From MFD00082-c5 sp963697995 (lineage in GTDB: Bacteria; Chlamydiota; Chlamydiia; Chlamydiales; JAJFMB01), in assembly GCA_963697995.1 (NCBI GenBank), contig OY969110.1:1178001-1242000 (forward strand): 64,000 nt of DNA, written 5' to 3'. The notes beneath the pieces were generated by a model. The model saw only the letters and a program-made list of their open reading frames with translations, searched no databases and was not told the DNA's origin. The position numbers and the translations under genes were made by a program. Position 1 is the first letter of the stretch, and the number at the start of each line of letters is the position of its first letter. Below are positions 1 through 7,847 of this stretch, piece by piece.

Positions 1-198
1 AGTGGTTTCAGGGGCGTTTTGAGCGACCAAATCGCGATCATTTCTCAAAGGATCGACTTTGAGTTTTTCTGTCGGAAGCTCTTTTTTTGTAATTTTACCC
101 TCTTCATCGTCTAAAAAGGAGAAAAAGTGAGGGGCGTCACTCCATATGACAGAACTTGAGAATAGGAAAGCGCATAGCTGTTTGCGAAAAAATGACAT
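1..198 (-). CDS. cdsC: T3SS outer-membrane secretin CdsC/SctC, N-terminal fragment
   Basis: The reverse strand from 198 is open to the window edge for 66 codons, beginning MSFFRKQLCAFLF. The basic start, hydrophobic run and small residues (SSSVIWSDA) look like a Sec signal peptide, as expected for a secretin subunit that forms the outer-membrane ring of the injectisome. No secretin domain lies in the visible part. The call rests on the signal peptide and on position: in Chlamydia the order is cdsN-O-P-Q-pkn5-cdsC, and this frame is the next gene after pkn5 on the same strand. The gene is cut by the window edge. Another secreted protein is possible. Confidence 0.6.
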   Translation of the reverse strand, partial: MSFFRKQLCAFLFSSSVIWSDAPHFFSFLDDEEGKITKKELPTEKLKVDPLRNDRDLVAQNAPETT

Positions 199-255
199 GA
201 AACTCTTCCATCACGTAGGTGAACACATCATAACATGGAAGAGCCTTTTTTTGCA

Positions 256-842
256 TCTATTGAAAATAAGATTCCTGAAAGGCAGTTAAATCTTTTAAGA
301 AATCGACCCCATCGCGCAATCTTTGACAAGGATCTTGTTGTAGAGCCTTGTAGAGTATTTTTCTTAAATCTGTAGGAATATGTTTAAATTGAATGCGACC
401 ATTTTTTTTATCTATTGAAAATACGATTTCTGAAAGGCAGTTAAATCTTTTAAGAAATCGACCCCATCGCGCAATCTTTGAGAAGGATCTTGTTGTAGAG
501 TAGTTCTCTTAAACCTATAGGAATATGTTTAAATTGAATGCGATCGTTTTTGTATCTATTGAAAATACGATTTCTGAAAGGCAGTTAAATCTTTTAAGAA
601 ATCGACCCCATCGCGCAATCTTTGAGAAGGATCTTGTTGTAGAGTAGTTCTCTTAAACCTATAGGAATGTATTTAAATTGAATGCGATCGTTTTTGTATC
701 TATTGAAAATAAGATTTCTGAAAGGCAGTTAAATCTTTTAAGAAATCGACCCCATCGCGCAATCTTTGACAAGGATCTTGTTGTAGAGTAGTTCTCTTAA
801 ACCTATAGGAATGTATTTAAATTGAATGCGATCGTTTTTGTA
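256..842 (-). repeat. Four tandem copies of the pkn5 3' end
   Basis: Copies start at 256, 411, 555 and 699, with the live pkn5 end as a fifth copy from 843. Spacings are 155, 144, 144 and 144 bp. Read on the minus strand, the copy nearest cdsC (256-410) still encodes the kinase C-terminus in frame, from NGRIQFKHIP to AFQESYFQ and a stop. The three middle copies have lost the same 11 bp, within a CTCTACAAGGCTCTACAA direct repeat, and are frameshifted. They have no upstream start and are decayed duplications, not genes. They fill the whole gap between pkn5 and cdsC. Confidence 0.9.
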
Positions 843-843
843 T

Positions 844-1641
844 CTATTGAAAATAAGATTCCTGAAAGGCTGTTAAATCTTTTAAGAAATCGACCACATC
901 GTGATATCTTTGACTAGGATCTTGTTGTAGAGCCTTGTAGAGTATTTTTCTTAAACCTATAGGAATATGTTTAAATTGAATGCGACCGTGGCAAAGTTTA
1001 CCGGTAATAAGCTCATAAGCGATCACTCCAAGAGAAAAAATGTCTGAGGAGTAGGAGATAAGATCGGAATCTTTTCTTTGCTCAGGACTCATATAGATCG
1101 GAGTTCCTACAAATCTAGGCTTAGCAGGCATACTAGGATCGGGTTTTTCAGATAATAGTTCTGAAATGCCAAAATCGATAACTTTTATTTGATTAGATTT
1201 TGTGACTAAAATATTTTCTGGTTTTAAGTCTCTGTGAATCACTCCATGGCTGTGAAGATGGCACAGGGCGTACCCAATCTCAAGTGTGATTTCAAGTGCT
1301 CTTTTTAAAGAAATAGGGTTTTGAAGTAAGTATTTTTTGAGCGAAATCCCTTCGACAAACTCCATCGCAATATACACCCCCCCTTCCCAAAAACCAGATC
1401 CAAAGAGTCTGATGATTTGGGGGTGCTCAGGAACACTTGTGATTTTTGCCTCTTGTAAAAAACCCTCAACTAAATCTTTTCTCGAAAGGTGTTCCGGCGA
1501 TAAGACTTTGATCACAATAAGAATATTAAGCTTGGGATGAGTCGCCAAATAAAGAATACTCATCCCGCTTTTTTCGAGCAGAGCTTCAATTTTATAAGGA
1601 CCAATGACTTCAGGCAGTTTTTCGGGCTCAAAATCTTGCAT
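844..1641 (-). CDS. pkn5: Serine/threonine protein kinase Pkn5-like (T3SS locus)
   Basis: The 265-aa protein is a single Hanks-type kinase domain. It has Lys45 in the IVIKV strand, HRDLKPEN at 137-143 (catalytic Asp138), DFG at 156-158 and GTPIYMSPEQ in the activation segment. The glycine-rich loop (EKSGMSILY) is degenerate. Chlamydial pkn5 lies between cdsQ and cdsC, as here, and is thought to encode a T3SS-linked kinase or effector. The protein ends right after the kinase fold, so it appears shorter than the Pkn5 of the genus Chlamydia as I recall it. Its 3' end is the parent of the tandem copies downstream, so the present stop may come from that rearrangement. The start is 12 bp from the cdsQ stop, which suggests co-transcription. 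Confidence 0.88.
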   Translation of the reverse strand: MQDFEPEKLPEVIGPYKIEALLEKSGMSILYLATHPKLNILIVIKVLSPEHLSRKDLVEGFLQEAKITSVPEHPQIIRLFGSGFWEGGVYIAMEFVEGISLKKYLLQNPISLKRALEITLEIGYALCHLHSHGVIHRDLKPENILVTKSNQIKVIDFGISELLSEKPDPSMPAKPRFVGTPIYMSPEQRKDSDLISYSSDIFSLGVIAYELITGKLCHGRIQFKHIPIGLRKILYKALQQDPSQRYHDVVDFLKDLTAFQESYFQ

Positions 1642-1653
1642 GGTTTTTAAAAA

Positions 1654-2928
1654 TTAAATATCTAAAATACGAACGCCTAAGTTGTCGCCTAAAGCAAGTA
1701 GTTCACCTTTTGCGAAACATTTACCGTTGACGACAAGGTCAACAGCATCCTCTTTTTTTAGTGAAAGCTCTAAATGGTTCCCGATTTGAAGCTCTAAAAG
1801 TTTTTGAAGAGGCATTCTCAAACGTCCAAGCTCCACTGTAATTTCAATTGGAATTTGGTCGATGGCGACTCGATCAGTTACTTTTTTTTCAGAATGTTGG
1901 GAAGAAGTCGTCGTATCTTCTTGTTCAGACTCTTCAATCTCCTCTTCAGATTCTTCCTGAGATTCCTCTTCCTCGTCCTCTATTTCAGACCCTTCCTCTT
2001 CGTCTTCTTCAAATTCTTCTTCCTCTTCGTCCCAATCGGTGTCTTCGTCTTTCATAGGGGCTCTCTCCTCCTCATTAAAAGGGTATTCGTAAAGTTTAAT
2101 CCCATTATCTTTTATCTTTCCTCGAAACAGCGGCTTTCCACATAAAGTGACCAACACCCTTCCTGAATAATCTTTTGGATTGATGTAACACGAGTCGAGT
2201 TTAACAAAATCACCCTTTTTAATTTTCTTTATTTCGTTAGCCTTTAGTGTGACCCGTCCCACTTCAAAATTGAGAGTTGAGCTAAGTTTTTGAGCGACGC
2301 CCCTTTCTAAAAGGGTATCTAAGTGTCTAACGCCAAATCTTTTTTTCCAAGAATTGAGTAGATCACTTGGAAAGATGAGGCGAATAAAAAAGGGCTTGTC
2401 GTTGATCCGCACCTCAAAATCTTGGCAAAGAGAGCTCTTTTCAGGAAGAGTTTCATCGTCTAAAATATGGTACGATAAACTTTTGTCAAACGAGATCTCT
2501 TGAAGGGTGGTTAAAAGAGCCGCACACATAAATTGCTCAAAAGCTTCAAGATAATCTTGGTCGATATTTGAACCGTTGTGGATCATTTGAAGAAAAAGTT
2601 TTTTGATATCCTCTTTCGATCCAAGAAATGTGATCGCTCCATCTAAAGGGGCAACGGTAATTTTTTTGATTAAAGGATCCCCTAAACTTTCCAAAAAAGT
2701 TTCTTTGGTGCGCACTTCAGGAATGTGGGGTTCAATCGAAAAAGAATCAAAGGAAAAGTGAGATTTGATCAGGTCTGAAAATTGTTCAAAAGGGAAAGGG
2801 GGGCAAAACCCAAAAAGGGGGGTCTCATCCAAGAGAATGCTTGGAGAGGGCAGAGTCGACAGCCAAGTTGTTGTTTCTTTTGAAAGGGTCATGGCCTTCT
2901 TATAACCGAAAAGAGGTTCAAAAAGCAA
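1654..2928 (-). CDS. cdsQ: T3SS C-ring protein CdsQ/SctQ
   Basis: The 424-aa protein ends in a SpoA (FliN/SctQ) domain at about 356-424, recognisable by IEITVELGRLRMPLQKLLEL and the final GVRILDI. This family forms the cytoplasmic sorting platform that docks substrates and chaperones at the export gate. A second SpoA-like region (about 225-280) precedes a very acidic Glu/Asp linker at about 289-343. The acidic linker is unusually long and probably disordered. The gene is 11 bp from cdsP and 12 bp from pkn5, inside the same operon. Confidence 0.9.
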   Translation of the reverse strand: MLFEPLFGYKKAMTLSKETTTWLSTLPSPSILLDETPLFGFCPPFPFEQFSDLIKSHFSFDSFSIEPHIPEVRTKETFLESLGDPLIKKITVAPLDGAITFLGSKEDIKKLFLQMIHNGSNIDQDYLEAFEQFMCAALLTTLQEISFDKSLSYHILDDETLPEKSSLCQDFEVRINDKPFFIRLIFPSDLLNSWKKRFGVRHLDTLLERGVAQKLSSTLNFEVGRVTLKANEIKKIKKGDFVKLDSCYINPKDYSGRVLVTLCGKPLFRGKIKDNGIKLYEYPFNEEERAPMKDEDTDWDEEEEEFEEDEEEGSEIEDEEEESQEESEEEIEESEQEDTTTSSQHSEKKVTDRVAIDQIPIEITVELGRLRMPLQKLLELQIGNHLELSLKKEDAVDLVVNGKCFAKGELLALGDNLGVRILDI

Positions 2929-2939
2929 GTCTCAAACAT

Positions 2940-3923
2940 TTATCGTCTTTTTCTTTGTTGTTGATCTTCGCTCTCTTCTTGTCCTCTCTGCCTGCCAAGG
3001 GACGTTTGAGGGCTATCGCCTGAGTAGATCGGGTGCTCAGATTGCGTAGTGACAGTCACGATATGCAAAACCATCCCGTTTGTTTCAAAACCTGTTCTTA
3101 ACGATTGTTGATTGTTCGGCAAGTCCATGATTTTTTTAGCATCTGTAGAAAGATTCTCAAAACTGACGTTAAACTCTTTAGGAGCTGAGGCAAATGAAGT
3201 GATCACGACGGTGGCTCCTTGAAGTAGAGGTGAGCCTTTTAGGGTGATTGTGGTTTCTGTTTTTCCTGCGTTTGTCATCGTTTCAATTCCCGAGACAATC
3301 TCAGCTATGATCTTTTTGATGTCAACTTGAGGAAGAGGTGTGGCCTCTTTATAAACAATAGGTTCAATGGGCACAACCGTTGTGTTTTGAACACCCAAAG
3401 GGTTGACATGAGAAAGATCGGGCATCTCTTTAGAGAAGGAAACTTTTGGTTCATTCTTTTTGGTGGTGGTTTTTGAAGGAAATGGGGATGGAGACTCTGT
3501 TTTGGTTGGAATTGGAATAGGAAGCTCTTTCGGGATTTCAGTCGGAATTTGTTTTGGAGCAGGCGATTCGGGCAGTGATTTAACCTGATTTTCAAGGGTA
3601 AAGGGGAGGACTGGCTCAGCCACGTTTTTAGTTTCTGAATCTGCTTGCAAAGGAATCGCTTCAGTTGTTGACTTAGCGATTTTTTTACCACTTGTCTTAG
3701 GCAAATCAAAAGGGCTAATCAGAGGAGCTGTTTCTTCTGCAGCACCCTCTTTAGCAAGAGAGTTTTTTGATCCTCCTCCTCCTTTCCCTTTTCCTGATTG
3801 ATTTTGATCGTCTAAAACTTTTTGAAATTGCTGGGCATCAGGAGGTATCTCGATTTTCTTGCCACTTTTTAAGTCTTTTGTCGGTGCTACAGGTGTTGTT
3901 GTTACTTTTGTTGTTGGGTCCAT
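2940..3923 (-). CDS. cdsP: T3SS needle-length/substrate-switch protein CdsP/SctP
   Basis: The 327-aa protein has a long Pro/Lys/Thr-rich, low-complexity N-terminal part (about 1-195) and a more ordered C-terminal region (about 205-290). That arrangement is typical of SctP/FliK ruler proteins, whose C-terminus switches export specificity. Sequence similarity in this family is weak, so the call leans on position between cdsO and cdsQ. A strong Shine-Dalgarno (AAAGGAGGT) lies just upstream of ATG 3923 and fixes the start. The C-terminus is Gln/Arg-rich. Confidence 0.8.
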   Translation of the reverse strand: MDPTTKVTTTPVAPTKDLKSGKKIEIPPDAQQFQKVLDDQNQSGKGKGGGGSKNSLAKEGAAEETAPLISPFDLPKTSGKKIAKSTTEAIPLQADSETKNVAEPVLPFTLENQVKSLPESPAPKQIPTEIPKELPIPIPTKTESPSPFPSKTTTKKNEPKVSFSKEMPDLSHVNPLGVQNTTVVPIEPIVYKEATPLPQVDIKKIIAEIVSGIETMTNAGKTETTITLKGSPLLQGATVVITSFASAPKEFNVSFENLSTDAKKIMDLPNNQQSLRTGFETNGMVLHIVTVTTQSEHPIYSGDSPQTSLGRQRGQEESEDQQQRKRR

Positions 3924-3950
3924 ATAAGACCTCCTTTTTTTAAATCATGA

Positions 3951-4457
3951 CTATTTAGAAGCTTTGCGCATTTTGTTCAAATAAGAGACTGATCCAATCT
4001 CATCGAGTTCACTCTCTTCGATAACGCGTATCTCCTCTTTTGCCTCTTTAATCCATCCAGTTTTGTGCTCAAGTATTTTATCCACTTCAAGCCTTTTTCG
4101 CACGAGTTCTTTTTTCGCTTCTTCAAGCTCTTTTTCAGCTTTTTCAACCATTTTTTTCTGCTCGAGCACTTTTTTTTCTTCTATCGCCAGTTTCTCATCG
4201 ACCACTTTTAAGTAAACTTTCATTTCTTGTACTTTCGGGCTTGTGGTCAATTTGTCAAGCTCTGCTCTTAGTTTTTGGAGTTTGTCAATTTTGTGTTCTT
4301 TGACAAGATCCCGCTCTTTTTCTCTCTCTTTGAGCTTTTCATTCTCCTGGTTCAAAGCAAGCTGTTTTTGTAAAACAACCTTTTCTTGCTCTTCAACCCG
4401 TCTTCTCTTGATACCAAGCACCTCTTCCAAAGGGTAAACCAGTTTCATATTTGCCAT
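3951..4457 (-). CDS. cdsO: T3SS ATPase stalk protein CdsO/SctO
   Basis: The 168-aa protein is almost entirely Lys/Glu-rich predicted coiled coil, the hallmark of the FliJ/YscO stalk that sits in the ATPase hexamer. It starts MANMKLVYPLEEVLGIKRRR, and the VLGIKRRRVEE segment resembles the conserved N-terminus of SctO proteins. It begins 9 bp after the cdsN stop and is followed by cdsP after 27 bp, exactly the chlamydial order. Confidence 0.88.
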   Translation of the reverse strand: MANMKLVYPLEEVLGIKRRRVEEQEKVVLQKQLALNQENEKLKEREKERDLVKEHKIDKLQKLRAELDKLTTSPKVQEMKVYLKVVDEKLAIEEKKVLEQKKMVEKAEKELEEAKKELVRKRLEVDKILEHKTGWIKEAKEEIRVIEESELDEIGSVSYLNKMRKASK

Positions 4458-4466
4458 AAGTTCAAC

Positions 4467-5783
4467 CTACTTAAAGAGTTGTTTTAGAAGTTGTGCAGTC
4501 TCTTTAAAAGAACACTTTTCATCAACACCCTGTTTTAAGAAACGGTTGACTTTGTCGTTGTAGTCAATCGCAAAATCCCCTTGCTTATCTGCTCCCCTTT
4601 TATACTCCCCAATTTTAATGAGCAGTTCGTTTTTTTTGTACGTTGCCAAAACTTCCCGAATTTGCCCCACTAAGTTCATATGCTCTTGAGAGACGATTTG
4701 TGGCATAACCCGGCTAGCAGAAGAGAGAACATCGATCGCTGGGTAGTGGTATTTACTCGCCAAATCTCTTGAGAGGATGATGTGTCCATCCAAAATGGAG
4801 CGCACCTCGTCAGCCACAGGTTCGTTCATGTCGTCTCCGGCAACCAAGATCGTGTAAAAGGCTGTGATCGATCCTTTATCGCTGTTTCCGCTTCTCTCGA
4901 GAAGTTTAGGTAGAGTTGAGAAAACCGAAGGAGTATAACCAGCTCTTGCTGGGGGCTCTCCTGCAGCAAGCCCCACTTCCCTCAAAGCTCTTGCAAACCT
5001 TGTCACCGAGTCCATCATCAAAATAACTGATTTGCCCTGATCTCTAAAGTATTCAGCGATAGCAGTTCCTACGTAGGCTGCGTTAAGTCTTAGTTGAGAG
5101 GCTTGATCTGAGGTTGAAATCACAAGAACTGAGCGTTTCAAGCCCTCAGGACCCAAATCTTTCTCGATAAAATCTCTTAATTCCCGTCCCCTTTCCCCAA
5201 TTAAGCTAATCACGTTGACATCGGCCATCGCATTTCTGGCAATCATCCCTAGAAGGGTTGATTTACCACCGCCGGCTGCCGCAAAAATCCCGATCCTTTG
5301 TCCTAAACCTGTCGTGAGGGCCCCATCGATCGCTCTTACGCCTACAGAGAGGGGTTCGCTAATTCTCATTCTTTTTAAAGGATCTGGTGGGGACTGAATG
5401 ACGGGATAGGTTTCGGTAAGAACTAGTGGACCTTTCGTGGCCACATCCAACGGTTCACCAAGCCCATTTAAAACGCGACCCAAAAGATTTGGTCCCACTT
5501 TAATGGTCAGAGGCATTCTCGTTGGAATCACCTCAGAGGATGGGCCAACTCCCGTCATTTCCCCAAGGGGCGAGAGAAACACCTCATCTTGCGTAAAGCC
5601 TACAACTTCTGCCAAAAGGGGCTCACCTGCGCGTCTAATGAGGCACACCTCACCAATCTTAACTCCGGGGACTACAGCTTTGATCAACATCCCGACAATT
5701 TCAGTGATCCGGCCATTAATGGTCGTTAACTCAAGCTGGTCTAGCCCCACGAGAAGTGAGTCAAATTCATCGTCCATTGCCAT
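4467..5783 (-). CDS. cdsN: T3SS export ATPase CdsN/SctN
   Basis: The 438-aa protein belongs to the FliI/SctN ATPases related to the F1 beta subunit. It has a Walker A at 168-176 (AAAGGGKST), a Walker B at 253-258 (VILMMD), and the family segments GERGRELRDF and RAGYTPSVFSTLPKLLERSG. It hydrolyses ATP to unfold substrates and release chaperones at the base of the injectisome. Length matches the family. The MAMDDEF start follows the CT668-like gene after 14 bp. Confidence 0.97.
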   Translation of the reverse strand: MAMDDEFDSLLVGLDQLELTTINGRITEIVGMLIKAVVPGVKIGEVCLIRRAGEPLLAEVVGFTQDEVFLSPLGEMTGVGPSSEVIPTRMPLTIKVGPNLLGRVLNGLGEPLDVATKGPLVLTETYPVIQSPPDPLKRMRISEPLSVGVRAIDGALTTGLGQRIGIFAAAGGGKSTLLGMIARNAMADVNVISLIGERGRELRDFIEKDLGPEGLKRSVLVISTSDQASQLRLNAAYVGTAIAEYFRDQGKSVILMMDSVTRFARALREVGLAAGEPPARAGYTPSVFSTLPKLLERSGNSDKGSITAFYTILVAGDDMNEPVADEVRSILDGHIILSRDLASKYHYPAIDVLSSASRVMPQIVSQEHMNLVGQIREVLATYKKNELLIKIGEYKRGADKQGDFAIDYNDKVNRFLKQGVDEKCSFKETAQLLKQLFK

Positions 5784-5797
5784 CGGTTTTGCCTTTT

Positions 5798-6451
5798 TTA
5801 AACTTGAACGTTCATAATCGTTTTAGTAGATTCAAGTGCCTTGTTGAGCAAGCTTGTGAAAAATTCAAGTTCTTGTTGTACATAGCCAACTTTTGTTTGT
5901 ACGGCAAGCATAGTCGCAGGCGAAAAAGTGCTTCCATGCTCTTGAAGTCTTTGAACATCAGAAGCTAAAGTGTCTAGTTGGTGCTGGCTGTGGCTTAAGA
6001 AACCTAAAAAACGCTCAATAGGCTTGCTGATTCCAAGAGGTTCTTGAGGTTTCACTTCGCTGCCCACTTTACTCAATGCAATTTGTAAGTTTTCGTCGAT
6101 GTGAACAAGTTTATTCGTTAAAAGAGGCTCGGCTGAGGTTTTTAATTGGAGGTCAGGTTTTTGTAGATCCTGTTTTATGGTGTCGATAGTCTCAATTGTT
6201 TTGTGAGCTTGTGAAATCACATCGTTTGGGGTGACTGTTTGAGTGCGATCCAACTTAATTGAAGAGTTTTGCATCTCTTCAATAGGAGAAGGCTTTGGAG
6301 TCAATTCGTCGACATTCGTAAGTTCTTTAGCTTGAGTTCCTTGCTTCATTAAAGCTTCAAAATGGTCCTGATTTGGGATCGTTTTGACCTGTTTTGAAAT
6401 CTCGTCGCCAACTTTGCCGATGGCTGCAATTTTTTCATTTGAATCAGACAT
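5798..6451 (-). CDS. CT668-like conserved T3SS-locus protein
   Basis: This 217-aa protein lies between cdsG and cdsN, the place of CT668 in C. trachomatis. It has no recognisable enzymatic domain. The first 110 residues are polar, and the rest (about 120-217) is predicted helical with amphipathic segments, ending LNKALESTKTIMNVQV. It is probably a soluble accessory factor of the ATPase complex or a regulator; that is inference from position only. It sits 6 bp after cdsG and 14 bp before cdsN. Confidence 0.7.
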   Translation of the reverse strand: MSDSNEKIAAIGKVGDEISKQVKTIPNQDHFEALMKQGTQAKELTNVDELTPKPSPIEEMQNSSIKLDRTQTVTPNDVISQAHKTIETIDTIKQDLQKPDLQLKTSAEPLLTNKLVHIDENLQIALSKVGSEVKPQEPLGISKPIERFLGFLSHSQHQLDTLASDVQRLQEHGSTFSPATMLAVQTKVGYVQQELEFFTSLLNKALESTKTIMNVQV

Positions 6452-6457
6452 GGCGTC

Positions 6458-6916
6458 CTACCTTTTTTTTAAAATCTCTTCCTCGTTTTTTTCACCGAGG
6501 AAGGGAGATTTAATTTTTTTCAAATCTTTATTAGCCCACTCAAGGGAGATCTTGCAGAGATTGACGATCGCAGGATCGCTTGTCTCTTTCATAATCTTTC
6601 CTATGAGGGCTTCCCCTTCACCTCTTTTAGATTTTGTGAGCAAGTAACACATTCCTAAAAAAGTTGAAGCTAAAGCATTATCTGGCTCGCGTTCAATAAC
6701 ATCCGTCAATATTCGGGTCGCTTCCTTGATATCGAGCTTGTTTAGAGCGATATAGCCCAATCCTATATCTGGAGCTGTGTGCTTTGGGCTCACAGCCTTG
6801 GCTGCTAAAAAAAGCCTGGTAGCACTGACTTCATCTAGCTGCTTTACCGCGACAAAACCTGCCTCGACGAGCAAGGAAAAGTCGTCCTTAAAACTCTCAA
6901 ATAAGCTCTCTTCCAT
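6458..6916 (-). CDS. cdsG: T3SS needle chaperone CdsG-like TPR protein
   Basis: The 152-aa protein has TPR-like helical pairs, for example AFVAVKQLDEVSATRLFLAA and the IKEATRILTDVIEREPDNAL helix pair. This is the fold of the PscG/YscG class of needle-subunit co-chaperones. It lies directly after the needle gene cdsF and near cdsE, as in the chlamydial block, where CdsE and CdsG hold the needle monomer CdsF. The C-terminus is Lys/Glu-rich. It is followed after 6 bp by the CT668-like gene. Confidence 0.82.
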   Translation of the reverse strand: MEESLFESFKDDFSLLVEAGFVAVKQLDEVSATRLFLAAKAVSPKHTAPDIGLGYIALNKLDIKEATRILTDVIEREPDNALASTFLGMCYLLTKSKRGEGEALIGKIMKETSDPAIVNLCKISLEWANKDLKKIKSPFLGEKNEEEILKKR

Positions 6917-7005
6917 GGAAGCGTCCCTTGTGTTTCTCTTATATCCCCAAGAGAGGGGAGACTTTTATTCCAAGTCTCCAACAAACTCCCTTGAGAAAAA
7001 GCGCA

Positions 7006-7308
7006 TTATCCTTTTACGTTACGTGCCATACTCATAACGGCGGTGTTCGCTGCGTTCACTACAGACGTTGCCATCTCAGTGAGCTGTGATAAGTGGTTCA
7101 TCAACATTTGCATCTCAAACATATCGCCGATACTGATGGAGCTCTGTCTTGCTTGGATCTGGGCAAGTTTTGTTTCGGCGCTCACTGTCGCTGCGTTAAC
7201 GAGTGTAAACAAGCTGCTTACACTAAAACCATCCATCACCTGAGCACTGCCAGATGTCGAACCAAACTGTGTGACGTTAATCAATCCATTGTTTGGGTTA
7301 TTGGCCAT
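7006..7308 (-). CDS. cdsF: T3SS needle subunit CdsF/SctF
   Basis: The 100-aa all-helical small protein has a flexible, Gly/Ser/Asn-rich N-terminal third and then two helices (TLVNAATVSAETKLAQIQAR and MFEMQMLMNHLSQLTEMATS). Size and pattern fit an SctF needle monomer, and it sits between the cdsE and cdsG chaperone genes. It lacks cysteine, unlike what I recall for CdsF of the genus Chlamydia. A good Shine-Dalgarno (GGAGGG) precedes the ATG at 7308. Confidence 0.8.
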   Translation of the reverse strand: MANNPNNGLINVTQFGSTSGSAQVMDGFSVSSLFTLVNAATVSAETKLAQIQARQSSISIGDMFEMQMLMNHLSQLTEMATSVVNAANTAVMSMARNVKG

Positions 7309-7506
7309 AATTTCCCTCCTAAAACCTTACTTTAATAATTTAAATATCAAGTAAAGGTAGAGATCCATACTAGAAATTCCATTTCTTCAGAGGGCTTATT
7401 TATAAAGCACTCAGTTTCTGAACCTTGCCTTTAATTCGAACGTTTTACTATAAAAACGATCTTCTTTTTGGCTCTTATATAAGGAGAGCCGAAAAAAGGA
7501 GCGCTT

Positions 7507-7749
7507 CTATTTTTTCTTACAACGACCCATCACCTTCATTAAGGAGATGTAACCGTGAAGAAGAAGCCCAAACACTTCAAAATCTTTCTGTTCGGCCCCG
7601 GCTCTTAAAACATTCTTGATGCTTTGCACTTTTGAGTCGATATTCTTCTGAATCTTCTCACAAGCTTTAGGGTCTTTAAATTCCCTCTCGAGTTCGTAAA
7701 CAAACTCTGGAGGTTTTTTCTTTTTTTTCTGATCTTCCAATCCGAACAT
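7507..7749 (-). CDS. cdsE: T3SS needle chaperone CdsE-like
   Basis: The 80-aa helical protein starts MFGLEDQKKKKKPPEFVYEL and ends in a basic tail. It occupies the CT665 (cdsE) position between cdsD and cdsF. CdsE proteins are small cytosolic partners that keep the needle subunit unpolymerised together with CdsG. Gaps of 98 bp to cdsD and 198 bp to cdsF leave room for an internal promoter, but I see no convincing one. Confidence 0.75.
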   Translation of the reverse strand: MFGLEDQKKKKKPPEFVYELEREFKDPKACEKIQKNIDSKVQSIKNVLRAGAEQKDFEVFGLLLHGYISLMKVMGRCKKK

Positions 7750-7847
7750 CTTAAGTCCTTTTCTTCTCGTATGCCTCTATTATATCATAAAAATGATAAA
7801 ACAGCAAATAAGGTCTAAATATCATTTAAAATCGAAAAATTAATCAT

